Below, piece by piece: positions 1-5,684 of a stretch of DNA of 10,309 nucleotides (position 1 is the stretch's first letter; every line of letters starts with the position of its first letter). This stretch comes from Pseudomonadota bacterium (GTDB taxonomy: Bacteria > Desulfobacterota > Syntrophia > Syntrophales > JADFWA01): positions 1 to 10,309 of the forward strand of contig JAUWQS010000035.1 of the NCBI GenBank assembly GCA_030610915.1. Direction: 5' to 3'. The notes under the pieces are model-generated. The model saw nothing but the letters and a program-made list of their open reading frames with translations, searched no databases and was not told the DNA's origin. Position numbers and translations under genes: made by a program.

Positions 1-28
1 TATTTAAGAATCTATTGGAAAATAACAT
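1..28 (-). CDS. Possible start of a further operon gene, cut by the window edge
   Basis: An ATG at 28-26 follows directly after the TAG stop of the iron-sulfur gene, with a GGGG run about five bases upstream that could act as a weak ribosome binding site. The frame stays open to the edge and reads MLFSNRFLN. Only nine codons are visible, so no function can be given. The call rests on the spacing, which matches the other one-base gaps in this operon. It could equally be chance. Confidence 0.25.
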
Positions 29-577
29 CTATACCCCACAATATTCGGCTACTTCATCGATGTATTGACGATTAACCAGCCCTTTTTTGAGGGCATCGGT
101 CAATATCCTCTTAGGGATAATATCTTCTTTCATCGCCTTTATGGTGATAATCTGCATTGTCCCAAATATCTTCGGCAGGTCCAGGTTTTGGACACAGAAA
201 CTCTGACAGTTCCCACACCTGATGCATTTCAGCCCGCCATTACGAATAAAACGATCATAATCCGCCACCCTGGCCGCCACCACCAGCTCCGCCTGAAAAG
301 AGATGCCCACCGGACATTTGTCCTGGGTGGCATAACAGGCGCGACACTCATAACAGTAAATGGCCTGGGGAACCCCATTCGCCAGAGGTTTCACAATATC
401 CACACCAAGAGTTGCGGCAATACCGAGCATGGCCACGCGATTCAGGTTCTTGGTAAGGGCTCGATCTTTTATGTTGGAGATAAACTGATATCGATGAATA
501 CCAGGCAATACTATCGGCTGGTCCAGATCATCCCGCTGATGCAATTTGTCTCTCTCTTGTTTAACTTCGTCTCCCAT
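29..577 (-). CDS. Iron-sulfur protein with two 4Fe-4S-type cysteine clusters, HdrC-like
   Basis: The product is a 182-residue protein, probably cytoplasmic and electron-transferring. Two cysteine groups are visible: C75, C78, C81 and C88 (CxxCxxCx6CP) and C118, C121, C124 and C128 (CxxCxxCx3C). Both resemble the paired clusters of HdrC or succinate dehydrogenase-type iron-sulfur subunits, although the spacings are not the textbook CxxCxxCxxxCP in either group. Residues 1-70 are charged, then mildly hydrophobic (about 48-62), and show no clear membrane helix. C180 lies three residues from the end. The ATG at 577 has a good AAGGGAG ribosome binding site five bases upstream. It is the last complete gene of a five-gene operon that also encodes a transporter and two membrane proteins, so it may feed or take electrons from a membrane partner. 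That role is inference; the two-cluster fold is well supported. Confidence 0.82.
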   Translation of the reverse strand: MGDEVKQERDKLHQRDDLDQPIVLPGIHRYQFISNIKDRALTKNLNRVAMLGIAATLGVDIVKPLANGVPQAIYCYECRACYATQDKCPVGISFQAELVVAARVADYDRFIRNGGLKCIRCGNCQSFCVQNLDLPKIFGTMQIITIKAMKEDIIPKRILTDALKKGLVNRQYIDEVAEYCGV

Positions 578-616
578 TTTGCTCCCTTAAAAATGGCATC
601 CCTGTCGATGAACTTC

Positions 617-769
617 TCATCGGGGCAACATCATAGCCATCAAGAACCCGGCAATAATTCCTCCCACTACTCCCTGAAGAATCTCCTTAGGGGTTTTCAT
701 ATCCAGGGCAAAGGCTATTATCCCTCCGGAAAGGGCTCCGGCAAAGAGAAATGCTATTATTGTATGCAT
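617..769 (-). CDS. 50-residue two-helix membrane protein, resembling the transporter C-terminus
   Basis: A short frame reads from ATG 769-767 to TGA at 617. It begins one base after the transporter stop and has a GAGGG ribosome binding site about six bases upstream, inside the transporter's last codons. The product (MHTIIAFLFAGALSGG... to LMAMMLPR) has two hydrophobic stretches, about residues 3-22 and 31-48, joined by a short charged loop (DMKTPKE). It is rich in glycine motifs such as GALSGG and GVVGG. Residues 7-50 align without gaps to residues 508-551 of the preceding transporter, with about 17 identities in 44, so it looks like a detached copy of that hairpin. It may be an accessory subunit that packs against the transporter. 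The frame is too short for many gene finders, but the coupling, ribosome binding site and similarity support it. Confidence 0.75.
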   Translation of the reverse strand: MHTIIAFLFAGALSGGIIAFALDMKTPKEILQGVVGGIIAGFLMAMMLPR

Positions 770-770
770 A

Positions 771-2483
771 TTATTCCCTCGCTAATCCCGGTGCCAGATA
801 AGGCTCCTCCTTCTTAACCGGGACCAGACTCTTAGGCGTCATCAGGGCTATTATTAGTGAAGCGATAATTCCTCCTATCAACCCCTGAATAATAAAGACG
901 ATATTGATCCCATACAAGGATAATGAGAGCACGGCTCCGGCAATCGCGCCCATAACAAGAAAGCCGGCCAACTGGAACCCCCAGTTTCTGACAATATCCT
1001 TCGTTAAAAAGAAACTCATAACCTTAATAATCACGATATTAAGAACAACTATTGCAACAACATATCCCCCTATGATCCAGAGATTTCTTACAAGTTCAGG
1101 ATCGTCCGGGGAAAATATGGAAAGGTTCAAAAACTTCATGTAAATAGCGGCTATTGGAGCCATAATGGCCATTGCTCCAAAACTGTAAGCACCCCGGATA
1201 TAACCGGATTCCGCCCGCATCTGTCCTTCAACCATCATTCCTCCCCCTCCGAGGGGTGAAGACCCACAGGAGGTGGTGGCATTAATCATATAGGCAGACA
1301 TAACTATAGCCAATTGATTCCAGTCGATCAGGTTAAATTTCGCCGGCCCAAACAGATAGAGCACCGGCACCAGGGCAGCGGTCAAAATCCGGCTGCAGGA
1401 AAGTGGCAGAATTGTCTGCATCTGAACAAAGATAGCCAACATCCCGGCAATTCCAAGAAAAGGAATAAGCGTAAGACTTTTCAGGACATTTCCTAACGCG
1501 TCGAACCCACCGGTAGCTGCCAGGGCCCCTGCGGCCATAAAACCTGCAGCCATGGCCGCCACCGGCAGCAGGATAATGCCTCCCATGAGATCTTGTATGG
1601 TAACCCTGCAGAGAATTATGGTCAGAATCGCGCCAACTACCAGCACAGTCTGAACCGGCATCTTGCCAAGAGGTTGAAAAATAGCGACGAGAAGGGCAAC
1701 CACAAAGATTATCAATGACAGATAGCCCTTAAAGGGGGCCTCGATCTTTACCTCTTTTTTGTCTTCTTCTTTTTCCGGCGACAGGTCTTTCAAGGTGACA
1801 TCTTCAGGGTAAAGCTTCATGGTTATCATCTTCAGAAAGAGGGCAACCAGGGCGGTTCCAAGGAAGAGAGAAAAGGCCTGCGGCGCTCTTAATATGCCAT
1901 CGGCGGCAGTAGCAAAATGCGCTCCAAGAAATCCCTCTCCGATCTGCCCAACACCTCCGATAGGAGAAGGCCCACAGGAACCAAATGCATTCCTGCCAAA
2001 TGCGCCGATCAGTACGATAAGCTGAGGCTTGGTCAGAATCTTCATTCCTCCTTCCATACCAAAGGCAAAGAGGAGAGGAAGCAGTGCGGCCGCAATAATC
2101 CTTCCACATGGGAGGGAAGCAATCACCGGAATCATGATGATAATTACAAGTGTGCCTGCCAGACCGATGGGGGTTTTTTGCAGCCAGTTAAGAATTACCT
2201 TCAGGGCATCGAAACCACCCGAAGCACTTAACGCCCCGGCTAAAAACAGGCCGGCGAGCAGGGCGGTTATGGGATGTAAGATAATGCCCCCTACCATCTC
2301 ATTCGGAAGCAGGAAAACACCTTGCCAACCCTGTGAAAAGACTCTAAAGGCAGCGCCAACCACCAATATTATCAACGTGGTTAAAACGAGGACCGTCTGG
2401 ACAGGCAGATTAATATACTTAAAAAGACTCAAAAGGATGAGCGCCACAAAGATTATTAAGGTAAGGTAACCTAAGACTTCCAT
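771..2483 (-). CDS. Internally duplicated multi-pass membrane transporter, ion-transporter-superfamily-like
   Basis: The 570-residue product is strongly hydrophobic, with a dozen or more likely membrane helices, and probably moves an anion or organic acid across the inner membrane. It contains two copies of one unit. Residues about 5-220 and 252-450 both start GYL(T/S)LIIFV, continue with PVQTVLV, then GALSASGGFDAL (83-94) versus GALAATGGFDAL (319-330), then GSCGPSPIGG (168-177) versus TSCGSSPLGG (404-412). A charged linker (about 226-250, many K and E) joins them. Two-unit architecture with Gly/Ser/Pro loops is typical of the IT superfamily (DASS, ArsB/NhaD and CitT-type carriers), but I cannot assign a family or substrate. 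Residues 465-551 form an extra C-terminal part whose last hairpin resembles the next gene product. The ATG at 2483 is one base after the previous stop, so translation is probably coupled. Confidence 0.85.
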   Translation of the reverse strand: MEVLGYLTLIIFVALILLSLFKYINLPVQTVLVLTTLIILVVGAAFRVFSQGWQGVFLLPNEMVGGIILHPITALLAGLFLAGALSASGGFDALKVILNWLQKTPIGLAGTLVIIIMIPVIASLPCGRIIAAALLPLLFAFGMEGGMKILTKPQLIVLIGAFGRNAFGSCGPSPIGGVGQIGEGFLGAHFATAADGILRAPQAFSLFLGTALVALFLKMITMKLYPEDVTLKDLSPEKEEDKKEVKIEAPFKGYLSLIIFVVALLVAIFQPLGKMPVQTVLVVGAILTIILCRVTIQDLMGGIILLPVAAMAAGFMAAGALAATGGFDALGNVLKSLTLIPFLGIAGMLAIFVQMQTILPLSCSRILTAALVPVLYLFGPAKFNLIDWNQLAIVMSAYMINATTSCGSSPLGGGGMMVEGQMRAESGYIRGAYSFGAMAIMAPIAAIYMKFLNLSIFSPDDPELVRNLWIIGGYVVAIVVLNIVIIKVMSFFLTKDIVRNWGFQLAGFLVMGAIAGAVLSLSLYGINIVFIIQGLIGGIIASLIIALMTPKSLVPVKKEEPYLAPGLARE

Positions 2484-2484
2484 T

Positions 2485-2868
2485 TTATCTCCCGATAGTT
2501 TCTCGCAGGTCCTTACAACTCCCGCAAATACCCTTCTTATTTTGAAAAGGGTCGGCCACCTTTCTCGCTCTAAAAAAGAGAGAGGGTTTTATCAAATAAC
2601 CGTTTCCTGTCTTAAGCATACCGATACTCTCTCCCAATCGAAGATGACCAAGACAAATAGCGCAGGGCGAGGCGTGGGCAATGATCAATTCATCATTAGG
2701 AAGACGAACCTTTACCTCAGCCCCTCCTATACCACCCATAGGAAAAGAAGATTCCACAAATCCCTCAATAATTCCTGATATTTTCTTCCTTGATTGATAT
2801 ATTGCAGATGAAAGAAAGAAAAGAATCAGAAAGAGCAGAGTCAAATTCGCTGTCAGTTCGTAATCCAT
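2485..2868 (-). CDS. Membrane-anchored protein with two CxxC pairs, function unknown
   Basis: The 127-residue product starts with one membrane helix (about residues 6-24), followed by QSRKK, which suggests that the rest faces the cytoplasm by the positive-inside rule. The soluble part contains a glycine-rich piece (PMGGIGGAEVKVRL, 43-56) and two cysteine pairs, C69/C72 (CAIC) and C115/C118 (CGSC). Together these could bind one metal, such as zinc or a rubredoxin-like iron, or act as a thiol redox pair. The stretch around 48-95 has the short strand-turn pattern of a small beta-barrel, but I do not recognise a named family. It starts nine bases after the NHL gene and ends one base before the transporter, so it is very likely made with both. 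A role as a redox or scaffold partner of the transporter is inference only. Confidence 0.82.
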   Translation of the reverse strand: MDYELTANLTLLFLILFFLSSAIYQSRKKISGIIEGFVESSFPMGGIGGAEVKVRLPNDELIIAHASPCAICLGHLRLGESIGMLKTGNGYLIKPSLFFRARKVADPFQNKKGICGSCKDLRETIGR

Positions 2869-2877
2869 AACTTTCCC

Positions 2878-3900
2878 TTATGCCACTTTCTCTAAGGGTT
2901 TCTCAAGATAACTTCTCAAGATAACCTGAACTCGGTTACTTCCTGTATCCGCCACCAGAAGATCTCCCTGTCTATTAACGCAAACCCCTATGGGGTTGTT
3001 AAAAGAATGCCCATTCCCCTGAGCCAGGACTCTCAGGAAATTACCATCCAGATCAAAGATCTGAATCCGATGATTCAAGGTATCTGAGACATAGATACAT
3101 TTTCGTGTGTTATCGATGGCCATTCCCGAGGGGGAATTGAATTTCCCGGGTTCTTTTTTAGTAGAGCTCCCACCAAACTTTTTGAGAAACTCACCCTTAA
3201 GGGAAAATACTTTAATATAGTTATGCTTGCTATCCGCCACATAGATTAAATTATCTTTACTCACCGCCACGGCGGTTGGAAGCCTGAATCGATCATCTCG
3301 GTCCCCCAGATCACCAATTGTCTGAATAATTTGCCCGTCTTTGCTGAAAACCTGTATCATGTGGTTTCTGGTATCCGCCACGTAGATTTTCCCTTCATAT
3401 AGATCAATTCCCTGTGGTGAATGTAATAAACCGGGGATACCTCCCAGGCCGGAAATCTCTCTCTTGAATTCACCTTGAAGTGAGAAAACCTGTATTCTGC
3501 CGTTATTACTATCTACTACGTAAACCTCTTCGCTATCGACAGCAATACCCTGAGGAAAATTGAATTCTCCGGGATGAGAGCCTATCCTGCCGAACTCTCC
3601 CAATACCCTTCCTGCTTTATCAAATATCTTTACCTTGTAAGAACCTGTTTCACTAACGGCGGTCACATATATATTGCCCTGACCACTAACAGCCACATAT
3701 TGCGGATTGTTGACCTTGACAACCGGATTTTCAGCAGCATATGCCACTGGAATCTTTCTCAACAAACCCCAGGGACAGGCAATAAAAAAGGAGGCTCCCA
3801 TGAAGACTGCTCTCTTCAAAAAGACCCTCCTGCTAAATCCTGAATATATTGATCGTTCCGCAACTTCTGTCCCGCTCTTCTTATCCACTACTCTATCCAC
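2878..3900 (-). CDS. Tat-exported six-bladed NHL beta-propeller protein
   Basis: From the GTG at 3900 the product is 340 residues long. A twin-arginine signal is clear: SRRVFLK at about residues 23-29, a hydrophobic stretch (AVFMGASFFIACPWGLL) and a likely cut after AYA near residue 55. The mature part holds six NHL-type blades at about 65-94, 115-141, 161-187, 207-233, 257-283 and 303-327, each with the pattern P-x-G-(I/V)-A-V ... IYV-(A/S)-D ... RIQVF. NHL propellers usually act as binding platforms, and Tat export implies folding before export, often with a cofactor. The start is uncertain. The frame is open from a TTG at 3933, but that has no ribosome binding site, whereas AGGAGGT lies 12 bases before the GTG at 3900, a slightly long spacing. 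It is the first gene of the operon and follows a sigma70-like promoter. Its ligand is unknown. Confidence 0.85.
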   Translation of the reverse strand: MDRVVDKKSGTEVAERSIYSGFSRRVFLKRAVFMGASFFIACPWGLLRKIPVAYAAENPVVKVNNPQYVAVSGQGNIYVTAVSETGSYKVKIFDKAGRVLGEFGRIGSHPGEFNFPQGIAVDSEEVYVVDSNNGRIQVFSLQGEFKREISGLGGIPGLLHSPQGIDLYEGKIYVADTRNHMIQVFSKDGQIIQTIGDLGDRDDRFRLPTAVAVSKDNLIYVADSKHNYIKVFSLKGEFLKKFGGSSTKKEPGKFNSPSGMAIDNTRKCIYVSDTLNHRIQIFDLDGNFLRVLAQGNGHSFNNPIGVCVNRQGDLLVADTGSNRVQVILRSYLEKPLEKVA

Positions 3901-3963
3901 GCGCGAAGAATAACCTCCTGTTACATTTATCAATCAGTGAGGTACTTATTACAAAACGTCCGA

Positions 3964-3992
3964 GTTCTACAGCACTTTTTTTGTGTTGTCAA
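3964..3992 (-). promoter_or_regulatory. Sigma70-like promoter of the NHL-transporter operon
   Basis: On the minus strand a perfect -35 box TTGACA (3992-3987) is followed by a 17-base spacer containing an A-tract of seven, then TAGAAC (3969-3964), which matches four of six bases of the -10 consensus. Transcription would begin near 3957, about 57 bases before the GTG start of the NHL gene. This is the best promoter match I found in the window, and it lies directly beside the palindromic element at 4011-4139. Confidence 0.6.
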
Positions 3993-4010
3993 GTAAAAAA
4001 ATGCGCCGGG

Positions 4011-4139
4011 GCTAAAAAAACGTAACTGCTCAGGTTGTCAGGTTCACGGTCTTCGGCGAGCTCAGTCGAACCGTTCAAGGGTTCAAGGTTGATCGTTTTT
4101 TAGCCACTGAACCGTGAACAGTAAACCTTAGTAGTTACG
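4011..4139. repeat. Palindromic intergenic element with imperfect inverted arms
   Basis: Arms of about 29-30 bases at 4021-4050 (begins CGTAACTGCTCAGGTT) and 4111-4139 (reverse complement begins CGTAACTACTAAGGTT) are inverted and mostly alike, both ending in GTTCACGGT. A second inverted pair, GCTAAAAAAACG at 4011-4022 and CGTTTTTTAGC at 4094-4104, is interleaved with the first, so the two foldings would compete. The centre holds GTTCAAGG twice in tandem (4073-4088) and a piece, CTTCGGCGAGCTCA, that nearly recurs at the right edge of the window. This looks like a dispersed, non-coding repeat of REP or MITE type. No target duplication was found. Confidence 0.55.
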
Positions 4140-4165
4140 CACGGACAAACAAAGTTTGTCCATGC
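4139..4165. repeat. Hairpin between the two operons
   Basis: GGACAAAC (4143-4150) and GTTTGTCC (4154-4161) form a perfect 8-bp stem around an AAA loop. After one mismatch, GCA and TGC extend it by three pairs. There is no T-run on either side, so it is not a typical intrinsic terminator. It could still slow polymerase or protect the 3' end of the epimerase message. Confidence 0.55.
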
Positions 4166-4174
4166 CACCCGCCT

Positions 4175-4209
4175 CGTAGCTTGTAGCTCGTAGCCACCAG
4201 CTATGAGCT
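4175..4209. repeat. Heptamer array and hairpin just after the epimerase gene
   Basis: Three heptamers, CGTAGCT, TGTAGCT and CGTAGCC, run from 4175 to 4195. AGCTCGTAGC (4185-4194) pairs with GCTATGAGCT (4200-4209), nine of ten positions plus one G-U, around a five-base loop, ending three bases from the epimerase stop codon. This is the likely end of the mutase-meaB-epimerase message. On the minus strand no T-run follows, so a rho-independent terminator is not demonstrated. Confidence 0.55.
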
Positions 4210-4212
4210 GTT

Positions 4213-4614
4213 TTATCCCTCGCACAGCTCGATCAAAACCCCCCCTGTTTCTTTGGGATGAATAAAGGCAATTTTCTTGCCTCCAGCGCCCTTTCTCGGC
4301 TTTTCATCGATGAGGCGAACCCCTTTGTCTTTCAATTCTTTTAGGGCTCCTTCAATATCTTCAACCCCAAAAGCAATGTGCTGCATCCCTTCGCCCTTTG
4401 AATCTATAAATCTGGCCACTGCACCATCCGGGGAGGTTGACTCCAAAAGCTCTATTTCACTCTCCCCGGCAGGAAGAAAGGCCGTCGTAACTTTTTGTTC
4501 AGCCACCGTTTCAAGCTCAGTCACCTTTAGCCCCAAAAAACCCTCATATATCTTTTTGGCCTCATCGATACTTTTTACCGCAACTCCAATATGATCAATC
4601 TTTTTTATCTTCAC
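4213..4614 (-). CDS. mce: Methylmalonyl-CoA epimerase
   Basis: The enzyme interconverts (S)- and (R)-methylmalonyl-CoA and so links the carboxyltransferase to the B12 mutase. The 133-residue product is a two-module VOC (glyoxalase) fold: module one begins [19 protein letters not shown] and module two [16 protein letters not shown]8, H79 and E129 (in VLIELCEG) fit the metal ligands of the family, and E55 sits where the family has its fourth ligand, Gln or Glu. The length is normal. The start codon is GTG at 4614-4612, with a strong AAGGAGG site six bases upstream. The 65 bases between the meaB stop and this start are filled by a heptamer repeat hairpin. Gene order mutase-meaB-mce is typical of methylmalonyl-CoA operons, which makes the assignment firm. 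Confidence 0.95.
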   Translation of the reverse strand: MKIKKIDHIGVAVKSIDEAKKIYEGFLGLKVTELETVAEQKVTTAFLPAGESEIELLESTSPDGAVARFIDSKGEGMQHIAFGVEDIEGALKELKDKGVRLIDEKPRKGAGGKKIAFIHPKETGGVLIELCEG

Positions 4615-4632
4615 TTTAATCCTCCTTTTTAT

Positions 4633-4704
4633 ATAGGTTGTTTAGGCTGAAGGCTGAAGGAAAAACAACCTAACAGCCTTCAGCCTTCAGCCTTCAGCCT
4701 ATCC
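4633..4704. repeat. Inverted GGCTGAA heptamer arrays between meaB and epimerase
   Basis: On the plus strand AGGCTGA repeats about 2.4 times at 4644-4660, and CAGCCTT repeats 3.9 times at 4674-4700. The two arrays are inverted, so the 17 bases at 4644-4660 pair perfectly with 4677-4693 around a 16-base loop. In the mRNA this long stem would include the meaB stop codon and end about 20 bases before the epimerase ribosome binding site. Bases 4633-4660 are identical to 7830-7857 upstream of the mutase. The 13 bases at 4692-4704 recur at 8241-8253 after the carboxyltransferase gene. Confidence 0.85.
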
Positions 4705-5684
4705 GCATTATCAAGAAAAAAAAGCAGCTCGGATGCGGCTGCTGTTGGTGTAATTGCCCCTTCTTCCACTTCCTTTGCAATCTTTGGCAGCAACTTTTGG
4801 ACATCAGGATTTTTGTAAAACCACTCTTTGATCCCATCTTTCACCATGAACCACATCCACTCAAGAGACTGTTTCCTCCTCTTCACTTCTAACTCACCGG
4901 TGGATGACAACTTTTCTCTGTGCGCCAAAACCGTTTCCCAGATTTCACTTATACCTGTCATCGAAAGCGCACTGCAGGTAAGGACGGGAGGAGACCAGGA
5001 GGAAGTCGAAGGAGTTAAAAAATGGAGGGCTGTTTCATACTGTTTTCTTGCCAGTCTTGCCCTCTCGATATTATCACCATCCGCTTTGTTGATGGCGATG
5101 GCATCTGCCAGCTCCAGGATACCTTTTTTTATCCCCTGGAGTTCATCTCCGGCGCCCGAGATCATAAGCACCAGAAAAAAATCGACCATAGTAGCCACCG
5201 CAACGTCAGACTGTCCGGCGCCCACGGTTTCAATAATAATCACGTCATAACCGGCAGCTTCACACAGGAGCATGGCTTCTCTTGTCTTCTTTGCCACGCC
5301 TCCCAGGGTGCCTCCTGAGGGAGAAGGCCGGATAAATGCCCTCTCCTCAACAGATAGCCTTTCCATACGTGTCTTATCCGCCAGTACGCTCCCTCCGCTC
5401 CTCGGACTGCTTGGATCAACAGCAAGGACAGCCACCTGATAACCTTTCCGCACAAGCATCGTGCCGAGGCCCTCTATAAAGGTGCTCTTTCCCGCGCCGG
5501 GTATCCCTGTTATTCCAAGTCGCACGGCTTTCCCTGTGTAGGGAAGCAACTCATTGACAACAGCCCGTCCCGTCCCTTTATGGGAGGGAAGCGAGCTTTC
5601 AATCAGCGTAATGGTTCTGGAGAGCGTGCGCCTGTCCTGCCGCAGCACGCCCTCCACATAAGATCGAATATCCGCGGATATCAT
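4680..5684 (-). CDS. meaB: MeaB, GTPase chaperone of methylmalonyl-CoA mutase
   Basis: MeaB is a G3E-family P-loop GTPase that gates cobalamin delivery to methylmalonyl-CoA mutase and protects or rescues the mutase from inactivation. The 334-residue product shows the Walker A motif GIPGAGKST (60-68), the [24 protein letters not shown] segment (about 88-106), ETVGAGQSD (152-160) and the guanine-specificity motif NKAD (199-202), then the helical C-terminal dimer arm. The length is normal for the family. The ATG overlaps the mutase stop as ATGA (5681-5684), so translation is coupled and output is probably matched. The final residues, DRLKAEG and the TGA stop, are encoded by the GGCTGAA heptamer array, so the native C-terminus seems to have been replaced by repeat sequence. 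The catalytic part is intact, and I expect a working protein. Confidence 0.95.
   Translation of the reverse strand: MISADIRSYVEGVLRQDRRTLSRTITLIESSLPSHKGTGRAVVNELLPYTGKAVRLGITGIPGAGKSTFIEGLGTMLVRKGYQVAVLAVDPSSPRSGGSVLADKTRMERLSVEERAFIRPSPSGGTLGGVAKKTREAMLLCEAAGYDVIIIETVGAGQSDVAVATMVDFFLVLMISGAGDELQGIKKGILELADAIAINKADGDNIERARLARKQYETALHFLTPSTSSWSPPVLTCSALSMTGISEIWETVLAHREKLSSTGELEVKRRKQSLEWMWFMVKDGIKEWFYKNPDVQKLLPKIAKEVEEGAITPTAAASELLFFLDNADRLKAEG

Noticed and set aside
65..817. Long plus-strand open frame (250 codons)
   Set aside because: It lies opposite the iron-sulfur gene and the small membrane gene, has low-complexity His/Arg/Pro-rich composition and no recognisable domain. The minus strand has clear motifs and ribosome binding sites.
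4139..4209. Intrinsic terminator after the epimerase
   Set aside because: Two good stems exist, but neither has a T-run on the minus strand, so I list them as hairpins only.
4644..4700. CRISPR-like array
   Set aside because: The units are contiguous seven-base tandems without spacers, and there are no cas genes in the window.
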